From: Pascua guehoae
Lineage: Eukaryota; Basidiomycota; Tremellomycetes; Trichosporonales; Trichosporonaceae
Assembly (NCBI GenBank): GCA_001600415.1
Contig: BCJX01000005.1
Span: 2,186,090-2,250,089 of the forward strand
Direction of reading: 5' to 3'
DNA: 64,000 nucleotides
Position numbers and translations under genes: made by a program. The notes under the pieces were generated by a model, which saw nothing but the letters and a program-made list of their open reading frames with translations, did not search any database and was not told the DNA's origin. Shown piece after piece: positions 54,933-64,000 of the stretch (position 1 is the stretch's first letter; the number at the start of each line of letters is the position of its first letter).

Positions 54933-55566
54933 ATGCGCTCATTCCTTGTCCTCGCTGCCGCTGTTGGTGAGTACCCCCACACGCTTGCTGCAGACGCCAT
55001 CTAACAATGCAGCCGTCACCGGTGTCTCCGCCGCCGGCCCCGTCATCCTCGAGACCCGCCAGTCGATTGCCGGCTGCGAGGACTCGTGCAACCCCGTCAT
55101 GGACTGGGCCATTACCTGCCGCACCAACATCCAGCAGTGCATGGAGGAGTGCAACGCCGAGCTCCTCGCCCAGTCTGACGACTGCGTGCAGTGCATGGAG
55201 ACCCAAAACCCCAACGACGCTGCCGCCATCGCAACGCGCGTCGACTCTGTCCGCGGCATGTGCGGTGATGAGGCCGCTGCTTCATCGGCCTCGGCTTCTG
55301 CCCCTGCCGCCTCGGAGTCTGCGCCCGCCTCTGCGTCCTCCGACGCGGAGGCCCAGTCGTCTGCTGCTCCCACCGGCGCTTCGTCTGGTGCCCCGCAGCC
55401 CTCGGCTTCCTCCGCCGCCGCCGCCGCCTCGGTTTCCGCTTCGGTGTCTGGCTCGGCTGCGCCCTCCGCTTCCAGCGCCACCACTTCGGCCCCTCCCTCG
55501 GGCGCCATGAAGAACAGCGTCGCCTTTGGCGCCATTGTCTTCGCCGCCGCTCCCTTTGTCCTCTAA
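54933..55566 (+). CDS. Secreted Cys/Ser/Ala-rich protein, probably GPI-anchored
   Basis: Exons 54933-54966 and 55013-55566 give 195 residues. The signal peptide MRSFLVLAAAVAVTGVSA is split by the intron. A region with eight cysteines (GCEDSC, CRTNIQQCMEEC, CVQC, MC) covers about residues 30-95. It is followed by a Ser/Ala/Pro-rich stalk of about 80 residues, suitable for O-mannosylation, and a C-terminal hydrophobic tail (VAFGAIVFAAAPFVL) after SGAMKNS, which fits a GPI attachment signal. The layout is common in basidiomycete cell-wall proteins. It has a clean two-exon structure, and the stop follows directly after the tail. It would sit at the outer membrane leaflet or in the wall; adhesion or wall structure is likely. 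Confidence 0.85.
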
Positions 55567-57059
55567 TTGGCCGGCCATGAGCTGTGCACATTATAGCTAG
55601 TTAGATCAGTAAATATGCGGTTGCATTTATTTGGCGTGTGCTTTCGGAGCTCGTAAAGCTCGCAAACACTTCGCAGACACACCGGGTCATACAACGGTCC
55701 GGTGCTTGACGACCACGTCGAGACAAGGTATGTACGCGTGTCACGTACAAGACAGAGGCGCGCCACCACCCTCAAGCTTCCCGATCCCTCACAGCCGGCG
55801 GATACATGATCCCGCCCGACTTGAGACAACGTCGCCCGCTGAGGACCCTCCCGTTGCTCCTCGTCCGGAGCAAAGAGGTATCTGATGGCGGGCACCTCTA
55901 ATTATGGTTCTCTCAAGCAAGAGGTCACCCTCCGCTGCCTCACACTCCCACTCACTCACAGCGGAGGAGATCCAGGAGTACACCCCGCTCACAGCGTGGC
56001 TTGACAAGCGGTACGTCTTCGCCTTGTCGCCGTGTCGCTGTCCAGCTGCACCCCCCTTTAACGCCCTACTGTCACAGACTACGGCTTTGGCTGACTCGTG
56101 CTCACCTCCTATGCCTACCGTCGCAAGCTTCGACGGCGCACGTGGGCTCAGGGGGAGCCGGCTCCCGTTAACAGTTCGTGGTAACCATTGCACGAGCTAT
56201 CCTTCAGGCTAGAGGTCGGGATATTTGGGGTAAGGCTATGTGTAGTCACGGAATAGTGAGGCTTTTACAGCGTACGCAAACCTGGGAGCACTCGGGCTCA
56301 GACGCTTTCCGTTCCTTCACCCACAGGAAAGCGCATCGCAGCGGTCGCCTGTTAACATGTGCAATCATCGTCAGAGCTGGCACCGAGACGACTGCAGGGT
56401 TAAGCCGCAAACGTGCAATCATAGCTGCCTGTCGCGTCGTAAAAGATGACCATGGCATGAGAGATGACTGCTTCGTGCGCCTCGGGATGGCACCCCCTGA
56501 CGAGGGGAGGCAGCCCGGCGTCTGCCCGGTATCAGGTGAGGGCGTCCACTTGGACAGCTAAACAAATCTCGACGGCGTCGCTTCGTGTCACGACAAGCAT
56601 CATTCAAGTTGGGCAAGCACCTCGGTGCTTCACTAATGCAAAGCCTTCAACTATTCCACAGGACAGTGTCTCGCGTACCTGCGAAGATCACGACATGCAA
56701 GGTCGTTCGAGAAAAATACCAGAATTAAGTTCCTAATGTTGAGGACCAAGGGCGAACGACGTTGCTGTAGATTTCGAGAGAAAATGGGTATGGATGAGAT
56801 GTCGGTTGGACAGGATGTGCAAGCCCACAACATGGCGTCGGGGCGGCGTTACGGCCATTCATCTCCGCTCTGACACCGCTCCTGACTCTGGGTGCCGACC
56901 TCCATGATCACTAAGTCCATTGTCAGCCCATATGTTACGATACCGCGTTCTCGCGCTCGAGAAGTGAGCCGCTCGGGTCAGGGCCGTCATCTTCGCCGTG
57001 CGTGACAACTCCATGAGGGCTCGAAGTCTCCATAGGTCGCGCCTAGGCACTCTCACGAT
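55567..57059. other. 1.5-kb gene-free region
   Basis: No convincing gene. A short frame from 55904 (+) with a possible intron was examined and not accepted. The following repeat-rich region begins near 57060. Confidence 0.45.
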
Positions 57060-60000
57060 CTATCTGCACCTCTTCTCGATACACGACATGCCTTGACTCG
57101 GACGCCACATATCATCCCGCGGGTCACCCGAATCGAGACCCGGCGCAGAGCGAGTCGTCTGCTCAACGATACTTCGCCGCCGAGTCATCCACGTCGCCGC
57201 GAGGGCCGTCAACGCGGCGAGACGAACGATCCACTGTCCACGTCGCCGCAAAACCCATCCCTGAAGCTCAGTCTGTCGTGTTCAGCTCACCAACAGGAGG
57301 TGGGCGCCTGTCCAGCGCCCAGAGTCACCAGGCGTGATGACAGAATGGCCGCGGAGGAGGCGGAGTTGGATACTCGAGGTCAAACCGAGAGACGGCGAGA
57401 GTAAAAGGGTTGGGGACGGAGGCTGCCCCAACGACGCCAGTGCAGGAGGGATCCAGCGCGGCGCCTAAAGTTGTGAACGATGCGCTGGGGCCAGCGCACC
57501 ATGCCAAGATGGGGACGATGGCTGCGAGCTCGGGGATGTGGCGGTGAGAGTACACGGTGGGCGAAGCCGACTTGATGAAGCCGAGTACATCGAGTGTCGT
57601 GGTGATGCGTGGGAGGCAGGTGGCCGGGGTGGAGATGAAGTTGCAAGAGACCAGCCCTCCCTGCTGGTGACCTTGGTGCTCACCTTACGAGCTGACCACA
57701 GTGGCTCTGCGCATTGGCTCTCGCGTAGCCGCCGGTACGTTGCATGCCGTGCGCGCCCGAGGATAGGTCAGGATGATAGGATGGTCGGCGTGATAGGATG
57801 GACTTGAACCCACGCGCGAGGATGGGTACGGGGATGAGTCGGCGATAGGATGGACTTTTACGAGGTGCAGCGAGGATATCAACCACGCCGGCGATGCGCT
57901 GATGTCGAGCACAGTTGGAGGAGTTGATGGTGACACGGGGGTAAACTCAGACGCCGCGACTCGCGTGGGCGCGAGACCGAGATCATCGTCGCTGAACAAG
58001 ACACGCCGATGTCTGGGAGAGTCGAGGTGATGTATGGCGCCCCAGAGGTTGGGAGAGTCGAGGTCATGCTTCGCCCAGACAATTGCTGCCAGATTAGGGT
58101 GCCCATAGGTCAGTGGTGAGTAGTGCTGCGTTCAAGCTGCGCGGCCATGCAGATATGGGTGCTGGACGCAGATGCGAACTGTTCTGGCGGAACTGGAGTC
58201 GGGTCGAGTCAGTTCGGCCCAGCCTCGTCCTAGTCTGGAGGCGCTCGACGTCGCCGAGCTGAAAAGTAGCCTTGGTTGCGACTTGGAGGTGATGCGGGCT
58301 GGACGAGCCGTCACCTGTCCGCGTCGTGTTGTATGCCACCAAGAACGAGCCCGAGGACACGGTCAAAGCAGCCGGTCGAGGCCTAGTTGACCGTCAGCCA
58401 CTGCCGCCAACGGCAGCCTTGTCCACAGCACACGAGGTGAGTCGGTCCGTATGGTGGGCTGGGCTGAACTGCGCTACAGTGACGTACCTTGGGTGGGCAT
58501 TGGCTGGACTTCCCACGGTGGTACGATGGACTACCGCTTCGGTGGTGGTCATGTGGTGGGGGCCACCTCGGCGTTCCCACACTTCCACCCACCATACAAG
58601 CTATACAAGAGGTCCATCCCACAGTTCCATCCTCGCAACTTGCCACCATGCAACACCCTGCATCGACTCCGCCGCCGGTATCCTCGACCCCACGCATGCA
58701 AACATACAGGCGAGGATGCCGAGGTCACGACCACCCGCCGCTGGCTGTTTGATGCCTCGTCGTTCGACGTACTGGGTGCCCGCCTCCCCACCACCAGTCA
58801 TTCATCCACTCACCACCTCAGCCTGAGCTGGTGCGCATCATCCCAGCCCCAGCTTGGCATCCGGGGCATCGGCAGCAGCGGCTCCTTTACAACTTCCGGG
58901 GCTGTCACTGCGACGGGGCGACCCTCGCGCATCCCCACATGACTGAGCGAATGCCGCCTGACGAGACTGACCCACCCTTCAGTATCCGTACTCTGGCACC
59001 ACGCCTGTTGACTGTCACCGCGTGTTGGCCGTGACACGCCCACGCATCTCGCCTTCGCCGCTCTCAGCTTTGTCGGCCCCTTGTCTCCCAAGAGCCACGC
59101 GGCACCATATGGGAACAGCACCCGCTTGCTGCGAAAGCTGGCAACCGCGCCCAACTTACTGTTCGACGTCGACATGCTGCAGCCTGCGCCGCCCTCTTTC
59201 TTCCTTGCCTCACTTCTGCCTCCGATATGGACCCGCGAGGGAGCATTCGTCGCCACGGGTGGTCCACCTCATTTCTCGAGATCCCAGCGGTCGCTCAGTA
59301 TACTCTTCAATGGGCGTTCATCACACGCTCGTATGCTCACCGTCAACTGATGCATACCCTGCACGGTGCTGTGCTACCCCGATCGTTGCACCCCATACGA
59401 CAATGCACCCGTCTCCCCGATCCGGCAAGCCGGGGGCCTCAACGTCTATGACCCTGTTGCTGTCAACTCCTTATCCCGCGAGCACAGCTAGATCTCACGC
59501 CTCGCCGTCTCCTCGCGTCTCCTCGACTCCTGGTATCGCGATACACGGATATTATGGCCCGCCCGTCCTAGATCCCACGCCTGAGGAACGAACCGCTCCG
59601 CAACCGCGCCGCGGACGCGCCTACGTCTCATCCGCCTACGTCTCGTCCCCCCACGTCTTGCCGTGGCCGCTCTCCACCGCTCCTCCACTCGCACTAGGTC
59701 CAACGTACCCGTCGCCTGGGGTGAATGCGGCACGTCCAGCAAGCCGAGTCGCTCACGTCTAGGGTAAATCCCCGGTGCCCGGTGCCCGATCAACCTTCCC
59801 GTCGACGTGGACTGACCGTCAGGCGTGCGACCTCGACCTCCGCCCGTTCATCCATCGCCTCTTTCCGCGCACCATCACCTGATATCATCGCTGCGGGCCG
59901 TCTGATCCGCGATATCTTGTTGCTGAGCCATCCACAGGAGCCAGCGGCAACGCCATCACGTCTCACCCCCCAGCACGCCCGTCGTGGGTTCGCCGCGCCG

Positions 60001-61140
60001 ACCCCCGGTTCGTCCGGCACAACAAATGAGCCACTTGGAGCGCGGGATCCATCGCCGTCTCTTGATACCGTCGCTACCACTGGAGGACGCACAGCGAGCA
60101 GCCTGCTAGACAATCCATCGTTGCACGTCGCCGCACCACCGTCGCCGCCGTGTCTTCTCCGCCGAACGGCGGCCTAATCGGCGTCCATCGCGGAGCCATC
60201 TACCATCCCCGGACGAACGATCCATTGCTGAGAGGGGCCACCCACTGTTGCGCGTGGTCTTAGAGCCATCGGCCATCGCTGCCGCTTCTTCCTGACCGAT
60301 CAACGTCGCCGTGGCATCCTCTTAGCCTAAGGGGGTTCTTGGACCAACGATGCGCCATCGTAGAGCTATCAGCCGTCGCCACTGCGTCTTCGCGCCATCA
60401 TGCCGACCCTTTTTCGGCACTGGCGCCGCTTCCCAACACTGTCCAACAGTGCGCGGCGCCATCCCTACATTCCCAGCCTTCGGACCAGGCGGGCGCGACC
60501 TCGGCCCGCGCTCGGCATGTACACATTCATCTGTCGGGCTTGGCCCATTTGTGCGTTGCCGCGGGATTCTATCGCGGTGGGACCTGGCTATCCAGTCAAC
60601 AATCCACCGCCGCGAGCCGTCTACTCACCGCAGGAGCCATCCAGCGTCGCCGCGGAGCCATCCAACGTCGCTGCGGAGCCATCCACTATCGCTCGGTGTC
60701 TTTTCAGATGAACGCTGTCTTCTCGGGTTTCTTTGACCAAGGTCCACCATCGCTGAGCCATTAGCCGTCGCCAGAGCGTCCCAGACGAAGTCTGCAATGC
60801 TGCACGGACCATCCACGTTGGCCGGGCATCTCCCAGACGAGCGGGGCCATCCACGCCGCCGAGGGACCCATCAATATCGCGACACGGCAGCGGGACTCCT
60901 AGACGAATGATCCACCCTTCACGTCGCAGCGGGAGCCATCAACCGTCGCCGCGGCGTCTTATCAGGTGGCCGGTCATGCCGTTGCTCGCGGAGCGACCTT
61001 CCCAAGCATCGCGTGGACATCCACGTTGCCGCGGGGTCTTCCACATGCCAGCGAGGAGTTTTGGCCACCTCGCGGGCCCATTCCGGTCGCGGGTGAGCGA
61101 TTCATGCCACGGTGAACCCGACACAGCGCTATAGCTTCCG
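57060..61140. repeat. Decayed GC-rich minisatellite and other degenerate repeats
   Basis: Words close to GCCATCCACCGTCGCCGCGG recur many times, most densely at 60100-61060, mixed with copies of GACGAACGATCC (near 57220, 60212, 60903). At 60634, 60655 and 60676 three copies stand in direct 21-bp tandem. Elsewhere the spacing is irregular, as in an old, eroded array. The part from 58000 to 59800 contains Pro/Ser-rich open frames in several phases, none with a recognisable domain, and may include remains of a mobile element. Confidence 0.5.
60634..60696 (+). repeat. 21-bp direct tandem repeat, three copies
   Basis: Three adjacent copies of a 21-bp unit beginning GAGCCATCCA differ at a few positions. 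They are the best preserved part of the surrounding degenerate array. Confidence 0.75.
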
Positions 61141-61316
61141 TAGAAGATTATGCATGATGGGCGTTGACTACCGGCGCCATCGAGACATTTGGCAGTGCCG
61201 TGCAGCAGCGGATGACTGGGGATGACCTGGTCAAGCAACTCAAGATGGAGTGATTGAGGACTCGAAACAAGGGTTGCGTGTACTACTCCGGTCTCGCATA
61301 ACATGGTCTGTTTAGT

Positions 61317-61810
61317 TGAGGGGTTAGGTTAGGGCGATTCCAGCCGGTTTCTGAACGGTATTTTCCAGCCCATTTACGACCTTTTTCATTAGGCAACTAC
61401 TCACCTGCGGACCACTTCTGGACTCTTACAACATACACTAAGGGGAGTAGCGCAATTCTAAGGGGGTTAGAATTGGTAGGGGGTATTCTGCCGTTTTGAC
61501 AGTTAGGGGTGACTGGGGGGGGTGCAGGGATTTTAGGGGGGGACGGTGGGGCTTTGAGGGTGTGGAATTGAGGGGTTTTTAGGCCGGTTCAGCAGTTGAG
61601 GGGGTGTCAGTGAGGGTCAAGCAGGTGGTGTATTGGGGGAAGGGGGCACAGGAGGGGCATGCATGAGGTAGGGGGAGGCGCTCATTGATTTAGGGGAGGG
61701 ATATGCATTGCTGTAGGGGGGAGGGGAGGGGTATGAGCCACTGGTTTAGGTAGGTTGCAGCACATAGTCCAGGGAAGAGACATCAGGAGGAGGGGGGATT
61801 AGGGTTAATT
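61317..61810 (+). repeat. G-rich strand with TTAGGG-like words
   Basis: The plus strand is strongly G-rich and nearly free of C runs. GGGTTAGGTTAGGG occurs at 61321-61334, and TTAGGGG, TAAGGGGG, TTTAGGGG and TTAGGGTTA variants recur to 61810. This looks like degenerate interstitial telomere-type sequence or another G-strand repeat. No gene is seen. Confidence 0.45.
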
Positions 61811-61842
61811 CTGGCAGTAAAGTGCGTGGGAACAGTGGGGTT

Positions 61843-62002
61843 GGCACCAGAATCCACTGTGTCAGTGGCAGAATCAACAGCATCAGTGCCGGAATTGGCA
61901 GTATCAGTACCAGATTCGACAGTGTCAGCAGCAGAATCAACAGCATCAGCGCCAGATTCGACAGTGTCAGCAGCAGAATCATCAGCATCAGTGCCAGATT
62001 CT
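61843..62002 (+). repeat. 21-bp tandem repeat, about 7.5 copies, coding-like
   Basis: Units alternate between CCAGATTCGACAGTGTCAGC-type and GCAGAATCAACAGCATCAGC-type sequences, giving a 42-bp higher period. In one frame the array reads as a heptapeptide repeat of the form (A/V)S(V/A)(P/A)(D/E)S(T). Substitutions between copies keep Ser and the acidic residue. No complete gene around it could be assembled. Confidence 0.75.
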
Positions 62003-62473
62003 AAGCAGTGTCTCTGAAATCTAAAGGGATTGTATTTTCATGGGTTTTGACAAAGTAGTGGGGAGTACAAGTCATTTCGAGGGCATTTTCACTGAATTTC
62101 GGGGGTTTTACAGCCAATTGCCATGCCGGTGGATTTACCCAAGGCCAAAAGAGTGGGTTCTGACGAATTCCCAGTCATCTAGAACATTAGTCTTGGCCAG
62201 AACCAGCCATTCCACACAGTCAAGCAAGCCATTTGGCCCAAATGGTCCGATTTCGAGCGATTTTGAGGGTTTCTGGGTCTGGGGAAGAGTTTCTGGGTTC
62301 TCTAGTCAGGAATTGAGGCCTGTAGACGGATTCCGTCAGCTGTAGAATAGGCTCCATGGCTTGTAGGCTGGGTAGAGTGCACCCCTGTACCAGAACACCC
62401 ACCCAGTAGCCCGTTTTCGTCCGTTTTGGCCCATTTTTGTCACGATCTGGATGACTTAGTCATTTCTACGCGG
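62003..62473. other. Gene-free region between tandem array and LTR-like sequence
   Basis: Moderately AT-richer than the rest of the window, with TTTTCG/TTTTGG words. No gene or repeat is recognised. Confidence 0.45.
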
Positions 62474-62815
62474 TGTTGAAATCACGTGACCGACAACCAT
62501 GTGACGTCATGATCGCCACCCGCACGGTTCGGTTCGCCACTCGAGACAACAAGCGACAAGAAATCATGCACGTCGCCTTGACAGCACACAATACACGCTT
62601 CACGACGCCTCGCGAAGCACACACGCCGTACTGTCGCCCGTGCATGTCGGCGCTACTACTAGAGGCTCTACCGCCGACCCAGAGTGCCACGCTTGTAGAC
62701 CAGGCCTAACTCCGTATCCCCNNCNCAGCTCCTGCTCGTACGCTTGCTAGGGTACTTAGTTCAGNGCCGTCCGTAGTTTGTATCTCCAAGCCATGCAACT
62801 ACAAGTCTAGTCTCG
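62474..62815 (+). mobile_element. Possible 5' LTR of a retrotransposon
   Basis: The stretch begins TGTTGAAATCACGTGAC, a start typical of fungal LTRs, and ends near CTCGACAAC, giving an imperfect inverted TGTTG/CAAC terminus. Position, about 250 bp before a gag-like ORF, supports an LTR. No second LTR, target duplication or clear tRNA primer site is visible in the window. Four of the window's ambiguous bases are inside it. Confidence 0.4.
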
Positions 62816-63062
62816 ACAACCAGTTGCCTCGGCACTTGCTCCCTCCGACACCTCCNCGGCGCCACCTCCGTCTCTGCTCCGTCCTTCTGTCCTTCCGCGT
62901 CCCCCTCCGCGTGCGTGTCGCAGCAACCCCCTGGCCCCGGCGCCTTCCTCTAGGTCGTCAATCCCGTGAGTCCGACGCCGTCTTGCAGGCCGAGACGGAG
63001 TCGCGGTGCTAGGTTTGTGTTCNGTTCCCAAGCCTTCACCGTTCGGCTCGTGACAAGGTTGC

Positions 63063-64000
63063 ATGGCTTCCGGCCGTGAACCCGCCGACCAGGGATCTAG
63101 TTCCCATCCTTTGGGCGGCTTCGCTGCACCGCCCCTCCCCTCCGTCACCTCCGGTACCTCCGTTACCAAGTCNACTTCGTCATCAGACACACAGTCTGTG
63201 ACGACGCCAAGCGCTCGTTTGAGTGCCGACACANGATACACGTCAACTCGGCAACCCATCCGGCGCCCAAGGCAGTCGACAGCACCCTCTGACGTCGACC
63301 CCCTGCTCTTCCAGCGACGTCAGACACACAGCGAGTTCCCGCGCCCTTTGGCTCTGGTTCCCATACTGGACCCCGCTTGCGTCATTCCCGAGGTAGCGAT
63401 CGGAGGATCACCAACTCCGACCCGACCCTCGTTCACAGACGACCAACGACATATAGGTCAAGACTCCGGTGGACAACTCCCCATCTTCCAAATCCCAGAC
63501 GTTCATCCACTGGGTTCCACCTCGTCCGTACCTCCGTCTTCGTCGTCCTCGTCGACATCGGCTCCGTACATGGAGTTCAACACCCCACACCTGTTCCCTT
63601 CCTCCCCACGAGCAAGTGGACCACCGATGTCGGCCCCCTCGCACCCAGCCACGCCTGCCCCCAACGCCATCACTGGTAGTGGCCACACCAGTGACCAACA
63701 GCAACAGGCACCTGTGGCTGCCCCTTCTCCCGCCCCTTCGGCCCCCTCTCATGGCGCACGCGCGGACAACACCCNCGCGGCTGTTCAAACCTCTGGCGGA
63801 ATCACACCACCGTNGACCCATCTGTCCGACCGAACCGGCTTCTCCAACNTCCAGCTCCAACGNCCAAGAGGCAGACGCGGTCCCAACCCTCAAGCCGTGA
63901 CCCCGTCCGCCCCCTCGGACCCATCCATGAGCTTCAGGAGCCCCCTCGGTCAGACCACGAGCACCCAGCCTCCGCCCCAGCAACAGTCGGCCCCTAGGGA
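63063..64000 (+). CDS. Gag-like Pro/Ser/Thr-rich ORF, 3' end outside the window
   Basis: From ATG 63063 the frame has no unambiguous stop to the end of the window (312 codons). Two codons with an N (NGA at 63234, TNG at 63813) could be stops or sense. The start is MASGREPADQGSSSHPLGGF. The remainder is disordered, rich in Pro, Ser, Thr and Gln, with SVPPSSSSSSTSAPY and PAPSAPSHG stretches, and no domain is seen so far. An in-frame stop lies a few codons upstream of the ATG. The N-terminal Pro/Ser-rich part fits gag of Ty1/copia or Ty3 elements and follows an LTR-like sequence, but the capsid and polymerase parts would be downstream. It could also be an ordinary low-complexity host protein. 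Confidence 0.45.
   Translation, partial: MASGREPADQGSSSHPLGGFAAPPLPSVTSGTSVTKXTSSSDTQSVTTPSARLSADTXYTSTRQPIRRPRQSTAPSDVDPLLFQRRQTHSEFPRPLALVPILDPACVIPEVAIGGSPTPTRPSFTDDQRHIGQDSGGQLPIFQIPDVHPLGSTSSVPPSSSSSSTSAPYMEFNTPHLFPSSPRASGPPMSAPSHPATPAPNAITGSGHTSDQQQQAPVAAPSPAPSAPSHGARADNTXAAVQTSGGITPPXTHLSDRTGFSNXQLQXPRGRRGPNPQAVTPSAPSDPSMSFRSPLGQTTSTQPPPQQQSAPR

Noticed and set aside
55904..56215. Possible two-exon small gene starting MVLSSKRSPS
   Set aside because: The first part reads well, but after the only good intron the frame gives a short Leu-rich tail without any family likeness, and other frames are stopped.
58326..59450. Overlapping open frames, for example around 58451-58942 and 59081-59350
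   Set aside because: Some stretches look protein-like, but frames change without splice sites and no domain is visible; they may be remains of an old element or chance in GC-rich repeats.
1..64000. CRISPR arrays, rRNA genes and prokaryotic operons
   Set aside because: The window is fungal; no regular spaced repeats, rRNA-like blocks or ribosome-binding-site-led operons are seen.

Overview
The window looks like chromosomal DNA of a basidiomycetous yeast. Most genes have several short introns (mostly about 40 to 60 nt, GTGAGT-type donors), coding GC is high, and the gene families fit a free-living saprotroph: an OPT peptide transporter, a siderophore-type MFS carrier, a GH32 fructosidase, a P450 and peroxisomal fatty-acid enzymes. 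The style fits Tremellomycetes, and Trichosporonales (Apiotrichum, Vanrija, Cutaneotrichosporon relatives) is my best guess. That placement is inference, because no rRNA or marker gene is present. About 20 protein genes in 64 kb, separated by gene-free stretches of 1 to 3 kb, is sparse for such a yeast and suggests an accessory or subtelomere-like segment.

Layout. 0-13 kb: a 12-exon OPT transporter (-), an aspartic protease without a signal peptide (+), a 97-residue unknown protein (-) and a cation/proton antiporter (-). 13-22 kb: a cytosolic GH32 fructosidase (+) divergent from the antiporter, a Gfo/Idh/MocA oxidoreductase (-), and two small secreted Cys-rich peptides (-), one with a defensin-like cysteine spacing. 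22-36 kb: an intronless vWA plus RING-IBR-RING protein (-), then a lipid-flavoured group: carnitine acyltransferase (-) divergent from a PTS1-bearing acyl-CoA thioesterase (+), a Zn2Cys6 regulator (-) and a PhyH-type dioxygenase (+). 35-49 kb: an RGG-rich F-box-like protein (-), a single-pass surface protein (-), a P450 (+), a Gly/Gln-rich coiled-coil protein (+), a kinase-like protein (+) and a zinc alcohol dehydrogenase (-). 50-56 kb: an intronless squalene-cyclase-like toroid protein of bacterial appearance (+), a siderophore-type MFS carrier (-) and a GPI-type Cys/Ser/Ala-rich secreted protein (+).

From about 57 kb the sequence changes to repeats: a decayed GC-rich minisatellite, a G-rich strand full of TTAGGG-like words, a 21-bp tandem array that reads as a heptapeptide repeat, then an LTR-like sequence and the 5' part of a Pro/Ser-rich, gag-like ORF running off the window. 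All ambiguous bases (N) of the window lie in this last 1.3 kb, as expected for a multicopy element.

Likely cooperation. Carnitine acyltransferase and thioesterase share a 579-bp divergent promoter with three CCTCGG words, the core recognised by FarA/FarB/CTF1-type fatty-acid regulators in other fungi; the nearby PhyH enzyme and Zn2Cys6 factor may belong to the same lipid-use group. For most genes I combined exons by eye so that splice phases agree and the total is divisible by three; no alignment or database search was run.
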